21,593 nucleotides of DNA. It comes from Deltaproteobacteria bacterium (GTDB taxonomy: Bacteria; Desulfobacterota; DSM-4660; Desulfatiglandales; HGW-15). Under the pieces are notes generated by a model that saw only the letters and a program-made list of their open reading frames with translations, was not told the origin of the DNA and made no database searches. The position numbers and the translations under genes are program-made. Numbering within the stretch: position 1 is the first letter of the stretch; each line of letters opens with the position of its first letter. The stretch spans positions 1 through 21,593 of the forward strand of contig JAFDIC010000021.1 in the NCBI GenBank assembly GCA_019308525.1, in the 5' to 3' direction. Below are positions 15,652 to 21,526 of the stretch, in pieces.

Positions 15652-16863
15652 TTACCTTAGTATCCTGACCTTTTCCCTCCCCGGTGCCCAGAAGCTCGTA
15701 AGCGGAGTGTAAGTCTGGTCTTCATTGATCTTTACGATCCTTGCCATCCAGGAACCGCTGTGATCCGTCTCAGTGTAAGTTATGTTCGGGACGAGACCAC
15801 CGAAATCCTCGTTCCTGAATGTTTCAAGCGCCTTATTGACAGTCTCGCTGTTTATTTCTCCAAACTTCTCATGTGCCCTTCGAAAGGCACGTTCCATGAT
15901 AGAGGCGATCACCACTCCTTCCCAGTAGGAGGCATCAAACCTGGAGACCGTCTTGTATCTATCCCACAGCTCCCTCAAGAGATCCATCCCGGGGGTCTCA
16001 TCCACAGGCAGCCCTCCGGGGAATTGCATGAACATCCGGTCCCTGATCAGGCCCTTGCCCCGTTTGAAGAAATCCGGGTCCGTGGAGGTCCAGGTCCCGA
16101 AAAAGGGCACGTCGTAGCCTATGCGGTCCGCAGACTTCAAGGCCATCAGTATCGCCGAAGGCAGGCATTGCATGAAAATATACTGGGCTCCCGCATTCTT
16201 CAGCCTCAGCAGCTCGGTGTTGAGATCTAGCGCCTTCGGGGGAAACTCCTCAATGGCTACGATGTCCACACCGTATTTGGAGGCATATTGCTTACTGGCA
16301 TCATGGATCGACTTACCATAGGCATTATTGTAAGTCAGAAGACCCACTTTGGGAACTCCCGGCCCCTTGTGGATGGCACGGATATACTCCAGCACGGCGT
16401 AGCTGTCCATGTTGTATGCTCCGTAGGGGAGGTACGCATAGTCAACAGGCGGCTTCAAGATACCCTGATAGGTCGAGTAGTTGATATTGGGTATCTTGTA
16501 CTTCTGGATAATAGGCTTTGCCATGATGCCTGAACCGGCATCCCATGTGGCCAGGATGTCCATTCTTTCAGAAGTGCAGAACTTCTTGACCCACTTGATG
16601 GCCTCGGGAACCTTGTATCCGTGATCCACGATCTTCAAGTCTATCTTGTTGCCGTAGACCCCTCCTTTCACCTCATTGACATACCTGAAATAATCCCTGT
16701 GCCCCTTTGCGTGAAATTGCCCCCACGTGGAGGCAGGCCCTGTGAGGTTGATAATCGCTCCGACCTTGATGGTCTTGGCACTAACATCATCCGTTAGACC
16801 GACCACGAAACAACCGGCAGCGAAGAAGGCTCCAGCCAGAAAAAATAGAAACAACCTGCGCAT
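15652..16863 (-). CDS. livK: periplasmic solute-binding protein of the Liv-type importer
   Basis: It captures the substrate in the periplasm for LivHMGF. It has 403 residues, a usual length for Peripla_BP_6-type proteins. A signal peptide MRRLFLFFLAGAFFAAGC... is followed by the mature start TIKVGAIINLTGPASTWG. Cleavage may follow VSA29. Cys18 in FAAGC also makes a weak lipobox, so a lipoprotein is possible. I chose the ATG at 16863 because AAGGAGGG lies 6 nt upstream and the signal peptide starts there. A longer reading from 16926 begins near the predicted transcript start and spoils the signal peptide. The substrate is not readable from the sequence. The gene symbol is by family only. Confidence 0.88.
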   Translation of the reverse strand: MRRLFLFFLAGAFFAAGCFVVGLTDDVSAKTIKVGAIINLTGPASTWGQFHAKGHRDYFRYVNEVKGGVYGNKIDLKIVDHGYKVPEAIKWVKKFCTSERMDILATWDAGSGIMAKPIIQKYKIPNINYSTYQGILKPPVDYAYLPYGAYNMDSYAVLEYIRAIHKGPGVPKVGLLTYNNAYGKSIHDASKQYASKYGVDIVAIEEFPPKALDLNTELLRLKNAGAQYIFMQCLPSAILMALKSADRIGYDVPFFGTWTSTDPDFFKRGKGLIRDRMFMQFPGGLPVDETPGMDLLRELWDRYKTVSRFDASYWEGVVIASIMERAFRRAHEKFGEINSETVNKALETFRNEDFGGLVPNITYTETDHSGSWMARIVKINEDQTYTPLTSFWAPGREKVRILR

Positions 16864-16931
16864 TGCTTCCCTCCTTTTCAAGGGGTTAACGATATACCAT
16901 ATCACCATCGCGCTTCCGAGATTCACTAGAA

Positions 16932-16960
16932 ATTTAATCGAATTTGGGGCAGTTAGTCAA
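16932..16960 (-). promoter_or_regulatory. sigma70-like promoter of the importer operon
   Basis: On the minus strand TTGACT (complement of 16955-16960) and TTAAAT (complement of 16932-16937) are separated by exactly 17 nt. The transcript would start near 16925, about 60 nt ahead of the ATG at 16863. This supports the shorter start of the binding protein. No copy of the FadR-like dyad overlaps it. Confidence 0.5.
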
Positions 16961-17232
16961 GATTATTCTGAAAAGAGGCGCCGGTAATGATCCGGTTCCA
17001 GAGGGCACGGTTTTGCTCAGCCCCTGGAAGGGGCTATGGCCCGCGGCTGGCACCGAGCATATAGAGAGAAGCCAGAATAGAACAACCATACAAGCGGGTT
17101 CATATTAGCCTCGCTCTTCGGACTCCTGGCTCCTGGATACCTCAGAATCCACGACGCACCCAGGGGATCATACGCGACCTACCGCAGCAAGCTGCGGGGA
17201 ATTGGACCCGAAGAGGGACTAGAGCAAATGTC
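16961..17232. other. intergenic spacer between the divergent promoters
   Basis: There is no credible gene. It contains a 6-bp hairpin AGCCCC/GGGGCT with a TGGAA loop (17019-17035), a 'GACTCCTGGCTCCTGGAT' style text at about 17120-17138, and the palindromic repeat copy at 17182-17207. I see no T-tract that would make any of these a terminator. It reads as repeat debris. Confidence 0.5.
17182..17207 (+). repeat. palindromic repeat copy 2 (stem plus GGGGAATTGGAC)
   Basis: A perfect 7-bp stem CCGCAGC (17182-17188) / GCTGCGG (17191-17197) with an AA loop, followed by GGAATTGGAC. Bases 17193-17207 equal 10679-10693 exactly, while the left arms differ but keep pairing. That is compensatory-style variation expected of a structured repeat. 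Confidence 0.6.
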
Positions 17233-17260
17233 TTGACACAAAAACCGACCCCATGATAAT
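17233..17260 (+). promoter_or_regulatory. strong sigma70 promoter of the fadR-type gene
   Basis: A perfect TTGACA (17233-17238), a 16-nt spacer and GATAAT (17255-17260). Transcription would start near 17267, inside the operator dyad. An ATG at 17263 would therefore not be on the mRNA. etfBA may be read from this promoter, as I found no better one nearer to them. Confidence 0.7.
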
Positions 17261-17279
17261 GAATGAACAACCATTCATT
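17258..17279. promoter_or_regulatory. FadR-like (TetR family) operator overlapping the -10 and start site
   Basis: A perfect inverted repeat AATGAATG / CATTCATT around a 6-nt centre (17266-17271). The 18-base core TGAATGAACAACCATTCA (17260-17277) differs from the Bacillus subtilis FadR consensus, as I recall it (TGAATGAMTANTCATTCA), at two central positions. Its place over the -10 element and start point fits autorepression relieved by acyl-CoA. Confidence 0.72.
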
Positions 17280-17319
17280 TTGCGCTCGACCTCTTTGGGA
17301 AAGATCGACTTTGGATTCG

Positions 17320-17949
17320 ATGAAAAGCAGGAACGGGGATAAATATCAGAGGATCATCAACGCGGCGACGAAGATTTTCGCGAGAAAGGGATTTTTCAAC
17401 TCCAAAATATCTGACATTGCAAAGGAAGCGCAGGTCGCTGACGGCACCATTTACCTCTATTTCGAAAACAAGGACGACATCCTGATCTCCCTCTTCGAAG
17501 AACAGATGAAAAAGGTCCTGGAAGGTATGAAAGAAGAACTCAAGAGGGAGAAGGATCCCGTTAGAAAGATCAAGAGATTCGCTCTCTACCACTTGAAACT
17601 TATTGAACACAACAAAGACATGGCGGAAATCATCCAAGTGGAACTGAGGCAGAGCAGCAAGTTCATGAAAGAGTACAAGAACGAAAAATTCATCGAATAT
17701 CTCAACCTGATAGGGGAGATAGTCAGGGAGGGACAAGAGAAGGGCGTGTTCCGGCAGGATATCGTCCCGGGCATAGCCAAACGGGCGTTTTTTGGAGCCC
17801 TGGATGAAATGTCCAGGTTCTGGGTGTTGTCAAGCCGGAGAAAATATGGTATAGACACCGCCGCCAGGCAAATCAGTGGGTATTTTCTCCACGGCCTGGT
17901 GAAGGAAACCCAAATGACAAGTACCAAATTGCACGAAAGCACCAAATGA
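17320..17949 (+). CDS. fadR: TetR-family transcriptional regulator, FadR (YsiA)-type
   Basis: A DNA-binding repressor, probably sensing long-chain acyl-CoA. It has 209 residues. The N-terminal helix-turn-helix (about 9-50) runs RIINAATKIFARKGF ... ISDIAKEAQVADGTIYLYF. The next text, ENKDDILISLFEEQM, and the ligand-domain piece VELRQSSKF closely resemble B. subtilis FadR. I chose the ATG at 17320, which aligns with that protein's N-terminus. A TTG at 17311 has a better-spaced GGGAAAG and is an alternative. The ATG at 17263 lies in the operator and is rejected. The last residues (about QMTSTKLHESTK) and the stop codon are encoded by an intergenic-type repeat. Divergent importer and downstream etfBA suggest a fatty- or organic-acid regulon. 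Confidence 0.85.
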   Translation: MKSRNGDKYQRIINAATKIFARKGFFNSKISDIAKEAQVADGTIYLYFENKDDILISLFEEQMKKVLEGMKEELKREKDPVRKIKRFALYHLKLIEHNKDMAEIIQVELRQSSKFMKEYKNEKFIEYLNLIGEIVREGQEKGVFRQDIVPGIAKRAFFGALDEMSRFWVLSSRRKYGIDTAARQISGYFLHGLVKETQMTSTKLHESTK

Positions 17950-18080
17950 CAAATGCCAAATCACAAACGGGGCCAAGGGGAATAATACGGGGCGGGCTCT
18001 GATGGTGGATTCCCTGTGCTCTGTTTGGGACTTGTGATTTGATCATTGGGATTGTTTCAAGTTTGGTGTCTGGAATTCGG
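17910..18080. repeat. MITE-like repeat overlapping the end of the fadR-type gene
   Basis: CCAAATGACAA occurs at 17910-17920 and 17942-17952. CAAATCACAA at 17957-17966 has a perfect inverted partner TTGTGATTTG at 18032-18041. Weaker inverted similarity (TTTGGTGTCTGGAATT) continues to about 18080. The left arm codes for the regulator's C-terminal tail and supplies its TGA at 17947-17949. The style matches 'caaatgacaaa...' repeats I recall from Desulfobacterota genomes. No transposase is present. Confidence 0.6.
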
Positions 18081-18162
18081 AATTTCTCTGGGTTTTGCCC
18101 TTCGGCTGAATCAAGGTTACAAGAAAAGGCTTCGTAAATCATGAAAGGAGGAGGAGAAAAAG

Positions 18163-18957
18163 GTGAATATCATAGTTTGCTTGAAACAGGTACCTGATAC
18201 TGAAACGCAGATCAAGATCGCTCCTGACAAGAAATCTATCGTAGAGGATGACATAAAATGGGTGATGAATCCTTACGATGAGTTTGGCGTCGAGGAGGCC
18301 CTTCGCATCAAAGAAAAGTTCGGAGGTGAAGTCACGGTTATAGGTCTGGGCCCGAAAAGGGTAACCGAGACTATCCGTACCGCCCTGGCTATGGGCGCGG
18401 ACAAGGGGGTCCTCATCAGCGATCCCGCCCTCGAAGGGAGTGACTCCCTGGCGACAGCAAAGGCCCTTGCAGCGGTTGTCAAGGACCTTCAATTTGACCT
18501 GATTTTTACAGGCCAAAGGGGGGTCGACGATGACATGGGTGTCGTGGGAGCCGCCCTTGCTCAATTCCTTGGGATTCCCCAGCTGTCCCTCATAGTGAAG
18601 GTGGAAGTTGACGATGGGGCAAAGACAGTAAAAGTCCATCGCCCCGTCGAAGGGCAAACACTGGTGATTGAGTCTACATTGCCAGCCCTGATTACGGCCC
18701 ACAAGGGATTGAATGAACCCCGCTATGCATCTTTGCCTGGAATCATGAAAGCCAAAAAGAAACCCCTGGAAGAAAAGACCCTGTCCGAGCTGGGGATGGA
18801 CGCTTCCGAGGTGGGTTCCGGGGCCAGGAGGCTCCAGGTTCTGGAATTGACACCGCCTCCGGAAAGAAAGCCCGGCAAAATCGTCGAAGGGGATACTCCA
18901 GAGGCCAAGGCAGCCGAGCTGGCCCGCCTCCTCCATGAAGAGGCAAAGGTCATATGA
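18163..18957 (+). CDS. etfB: electron transfer flavoprotein, beta subunit
   Basis: A subunit of the EtfAB heterodimer that accepts electrons from acyl-CoA dehydrogenases. It has 264 residues, typical for the family. VCLKQVPDTE opens the protein, WVMNPYDEFGVEEA (33-46) and GQRGVDDDMGVVG form the nucleotide-binding core, and NEPRYASLPGIMKAKKKPL (184-202) is the beta-subunit signature. It starts with GTG at 18163, preceded by AAAGGAGGAGGAG. The alpha gene follows 93 nt after the stop. I cannot tell by eye whether the pair is of the bifurcating type. No dehydrogenase or ETF:quinone oxidoreductase gene lies in the window. Confidence 0.95.
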   Translation: MNIIVCLKQVPDTETQIKIAPDKKSIVEDDIKWVMNPYDEFGVEEALRIKEKFGGEVTVIGLGPKRVTETIRTALAMGADKGVLISDPALEGSDSLATAKALAAVVKDLQFDLIFTGQRGVDDDMGVVGAALAQFLGIPQLSLIVKVEVDDGAKTVKVHRPVEGQTLVIESTLPALITAHKGLNEPRYASLPGIMKAKKKPLEEKTLSELGMDASEVGSGARRLQVLELTPPPERKPGKIVEGDTPEAKAAELARLLHEEAKVI

Positions 18958-19050
18958 GGTTGAACAGGGGGATTTCCCCTTATCTTCTATTATCAACAGC
19001 GAATAGGAATCACCGATACTAAGACAAATTGGAACGAGGAGTTGATAGAA

Positions 19051-20034
19051 ATGGCACAGGATATAATGACAATAGTAGAGCAAAGGGACGGAGAGATTCG
19101 AAAAGTATCTTACGAGGTTGTCAGCGAAGCAAGGCGTCTTGCAGACGCACTCAACCAGAAAGTTGTCGCCATCCTGCTTGGCTCTGACGTCAAGGACAAG
19201 GCTCCTGCACTGGGGCATTATGGGGCAGATAAGGTAATCGTTGCAGATGATCCGAGGCTTCAGGTATACACCACCGATGCCTATGTTTCTGTAATCAGCC
19301 AAATCGTTCAGGCCCATGATCCTGGCATATTGCTGTTGGGGGCCTCTGCACAGGGCAAGGACCTTGCGGGCAGGCTGTGTGCAAGGCTGGACGTGGGAAT
19401 GGCCCAGGACTGCACGGCCTTCTCCGTTGAAGACGGAAATCTTGTTGCAATCCGACCCATATACGCCGGGAAGGCTTACGCAAGGGTGACATTTGACGAG
19501 AGGAGACCCCACATGGCCACTGCAAGGCCCAATGTGATGTCCATGAACGAGCCGGACGAGTCAAGATCTGTAGAGGTTGCGGATGCATCCTTTACGCTGG
19601 ACGACGGGGAACTCAGGACAAAGGTCGTGGATGTGATCCGTGATGAAAGCGGCAAGGTGGACCTTACCGAGGCAGACAAGATCGTATCAGGCGGCCGGGG
19701 CATGAAAGGACCCGAGAATTTCAAGATTCTGGAGGAACTTGCAGAGGTCATAGGAGCTTCGGTAGGGGCCTCTCGTTCCGCGGTGGACGCCGGCTGGAGA
19801 CCCCACAGCGACCAGGTCGGCCAGACGGGGAAGGTGGTCTCGCCGAACCTCTACATCGCTTGCGGGATCTCCGGCGCTATCCAGCACTTGGCCGGTATGG
19901 GGACATCCAAGGTCATAGTGGCGATCAACAAGGATCCCGAAGCGCCCATTTTCCAGAAAGCGGATTACGGGGTGGTTGACGACCTGTTCAAGGTAGTTCC
20001 GCCTTTGACGGAAGAATTCAAGAAGTACGCGTAG
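19051..20034 (+). CDS. etfA: electron transfer flavoprotein, alpha subunit
   Basis: The FAD-binding partner of EtfB, 327 residues. The C-terminal FAD domain is fully present: GGRGMKGPENF, SRSAVDAGW (about 241-249), QVGQTGK (255-261), LYIACGISGAIQH and AINKDPEAPIFQKADYGVV. I chose the ATG at 19051 because AGGAG (19037-19041) lies 9 nt before it. A TTG at 19042 touches that site. The pair would carry electrons from beta-oxidation-like steps to the membrane, or in reverse during synthesis. There is no ferredoxin-like extension at the N-terminus. Confidence 0.95.
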   Translation: MAQDIMTIVEQRDGEIRKVSYEVVSEARRLADALNQKVVAILLGSDVKDKAPALGHYGADKVIVADDPRLQVYTTDAYVSVISQIVQAHDPGILLLGASAQGKDLAGRLCARLDVGMAQDCTAFSVEDGNLVAIRPIYAGKAYARVTFDERRPHMATARPNVMSMNEPDESRSVEVADASFTLDDGELRTKVVDVIRDESGKVDLTEADKIVSGGRGMKGPENFKILEELAEVIGASVGASRSAVDAGWRPHSDQVGQTGKVVSPNLYIACGISGAIQHLAGMGTSKVIVAINKDPEAPIFQKADYGVVDDLFKVVPPLTEEFKKYA

Positions 20035-20042
20035 ATGCCCGC

Positions 20043-20088
20043 TTCAAGGTTCACGGTTCCAAGAGGTTGTTGTCCCGTGAACCTTGAA
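20043..20088. repeat. perfect 14-bp hairpin between convergent genes
   Basis: TTCAAGGTTCACGG (20043-20056) and CCGTGAACCTTGAA (20075-20088) are exact complements around an 18-nt loop. It lies just after the etfA stop and 66 nt from the convergent gene's stop. There is no T-run on either strand, so a factor-independent terminator is not supported. It may protect 3' ends of both messages, or be a repeat of the GAACCTTGAACC kind. Confidence 0.7.
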
Positions 20089-20154
20089 CCTGAGATCCCG
20101 GGCCGTCAAAAGTACCTGTGGTGAAGATATGGGGAGGTCAGAGGCCTTTCAGGC

Positions 20155-20832
20155 TCAAGCTGTCAGGAGGCTTAGAAATTCCTCCAGTGTGAGCGCTTCG
20201 AGCTCCCTTGCGACCTGTTCGTCACTCATTGGTTCGGCGGACGACAGATCTTCAGGTTTCCTGGGGTAGATCATTGTCCTTAGACTCTGCTCGTCCCTTC
20301 TCTCCAAGTGCTCCTTCATGAGCTGGACCGGTCTTCGTATCTCTTCCAGTTCTCTCCACAGGGCCTCTGCAATCTGCCTGGAGTCTCCTGAGGAAAGATG
20401 GGGGGCAGCAAACAATCTGTCCAGGATCACCGGTAGCGGCGTGTCGAGCTCTTTATCAATCAGGCGCTGCAATTTGAGAAGATAGGCCTGCTGGTACGCC
20501 CGGGGATGCATCTCCCCCCGCAAGTAATCGGCCTCAACCAAAACAGCATATTTCAGACACAATTCCCTGTCCCCCCTAACTTCTTCCGGTACCCACAAAC
20601 TCCTCAAGGGTTCTTCGCTCATTCTTCTACCGGGAGCATCAGAGGCGGATTCTTTGCCCCTCATGGAAGGAGGCTGTGCCTCTTGAGTCTCTAAGATCTT
20701 CACCAGCATACCGGGTACCAGGGCGCGGAACTCCCCGTCCCCCGTCGTAATGCCTATTTCATGGTGACCGCACAAGGGGCACTTCCTGGAGGTGACCACT
20801 CCCTGCGATTTTAGTACGTCTTGAAAGACCAT
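20155..20832 (-). CDS. unknown protein with one CxxC zinc-knuckle-like motif
   Basis: I do not recognise this 225-residue protein. An N-terminal knuckle SRKCPLCGHHEIGI (Cys18, Cys21, with adjacent His-His) is followed by GEFRALVPGMLVKI (34-46). A Ser/Pro/Arg-rich linker (about 52-80) leads to a long charged helical region with many Glu and Arg. No signal peptide or membrane segment is seen. I chose the ATG at 20832 because AAGGAGGAG lies 6 nt upstream. A TTG-started extension to 20925 would run through a perfect dyad and lacks a well-placed ribosome site. It is convergent with etfA and not in an operon here. A single CxxC with neighbouring His could bind metal, alone or as a dimer. Confidence 0.75.
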   Translation of the reverse strand: MVFQDVLKSQGVVTSRKCPLCGHHEIGITTGDGEFRALVPGMLVKILETQEAQPPSMRGKESASDAPGRRMSEEPLRSLWVPEEVRGDRELCLKYAVLVEADYLRGEMHPRAYQQAYLLKLQRLIDKELDTPLPVILDRLFAAPHLSSGDSRQIAEALWRELEEIRRPVQLMKEHLERRDEQSLRTMIYPRKPEDLSSAEPMSDEQVARELEALTLEEFLSLLTA

Positions 20833-20862
20833 TGTCAACTCCTCCTTACTGACCCACTCCTC

Positions 20863-20879
20863 ATCATAATCCTTATGAT
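20863..20879. promoter_or_regulatory. operator-like perfect dyad ahead of the CxxC-protein gene
   Basis: ATCATAA-TCC-TTATGAT is a perfect 7-bp inverted repeat lying 31-47 nt before the ATG. A second stem, CCTCAA/TTGAGG (20896-20901/20911-20916), follows upstream. Either may bind a regulator or fold in the leader RNA. Confidence 0.5.
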
Positions 20880-20945
20880 TACCAGCGAAGCCCCGCCTCA
20901 AACCAACAAGTTGAGGAGAAATCAACTCCGTTGCTTAGGCACCAC

Positions 20946-20974
20946 AATATATACAAACTTGACATAAAACTTAA
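20946..20974 (-). promoter_or_regulatory. candidate promoter for the CxxC-protein gene
   Basis: On the minus strand TATATT (complement of 20946-20951) sits 17 nt from TTAAGT (complement of 20969-20974). The -10 is good and the -35 is poor, so confidence is low. The leader would be about 105 nt. Confidence 0.35.
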
Positions 20975-21100
20975 GATCTTCGCTTATGAAGACATCTAGA
21001 CCATTTGCCCTGGCATGTCAAGAAAGCCACCCGGCCTCCAGGGACCACCGATCACAGTGGAGCAGGCTTTGGGCAACAGCTTTTCAACCCATGAATCCGC

Positions 21101-21128
21101 AAAAAGAAAACCCCGGCCTGAGCCGGGG
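21101..21128 (-). terminator. intrinsic terminator, minus strand
   Basis: Read on the minus strand, CCCCGGC-TCAG-GCCGGGG is a perfect 7-bp G/C stem with a 4-nt loop, immediately followed by TTTTCTTTTT. It is the best terminator in the window. No protein gene ends just before it on that strand. Confidence 0.88.
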
Positions 21129-21488
21129 CCCCTCCGGGTGTGCCGTCGCTACTCTATCCTTCTTTCCTCCTAAAATTAATGGCAGGAACCGCCATAAATG
21201 CAACGGGCAACCCAGAACCAATGGATGTGTCTTTGTCTTTGTATTAGCCAGCAAATTGCGTGCCACAGGCTTCGTTTTCGCCGAAAAGCCGGAACCCGCG
21301 AGTAGTACCTGTTTGAGGCTACTGCCCTATCCTCATCTGCCGTCGGTTTTGTATCGTCAATGACACAGGAATGTGATGATTTTGACACACCTTGTCTCCT
21401 TCCCTGGTCCGCACTGCTCCTGGGACAAAAGTTCAACTCGCAGCATCCTCCGCTCATGCCCCATGGGGCGGCGCGGATTATTATTCTA
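21129..21488 (-). ncRNA. possible small RNA gene ahead of the orphan terminator
   Basis: This 360-nt stretch has no convincing protein gene, yet minus-strand transcription must enter the terminator at 21101-21128. A plus-strand tRNA starts at 21527, so the transcript should begin inside this stretch. On the minus strand there are several GGA-type motifs (TGAGGATAG, TTTAGGAGGAAAG, GAAGGATAG), a hairpin near 21269-21292 (GGCTT...AAGCC) and another near 21300-21323 (AGTAG/CTACT). I do not recognise a known riboswitch, 6S or SRP RNA. I found no clear promoter, so the 5' end is unknown. An unannotated small protein is the alternative. Confidence 0.35.
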
Positions 21489-21516
21489 TTGACAAAATCA
21501 AAGATTTGAATAAATT
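21489..21516 (+). promoter_or_regulatory. promoter of the tRNA gene
   Basis: A perfect TTGACA (21489-21494), a 16-nt spacer and TAAATT (21511-21516). It ends 10 nt before the mature tRNA start, which is the expected distance for a tRNA promoter. Confidence 0.65.
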
Positions 21517-21526
21517 ATTGATGATC

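Noticed and set aside
17019..17035. AGCCCC/GGGGCT hairpin considered as a terminator
   Set aside because: There is no T-tract on either strand and no gene ends beside it.
17263..17319. Upstream ATG as start of the TetR-family regulator
   Set aside because: It falls inside the operator, before the predicted transcript start, and adds 19 residues not expected in the family.
18139..19512. 457-codon open frame antisense to etfBA
   Set aside because: It lies opposite two genes with full family signatures, its translation looks like no protein family, and it spans the gap between them. It is a by-product of G/C-rich codon use on the other strand.
20986..21363. 125-codon plus-strand open frame
   Set aside because: It reads through the terminator hairpin, its composition looks random, and the TTGACA at 20959 has no good -10 partner.
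21176..21457. 93-codon minus-strand open frame ahead of the orphan terminator
   Set aside because: It is rich in Cys, Trp, Arg and Ser, has no ribosome site and no recognisable family. A small protein is not excluded, but the evidence is too thin to call it.
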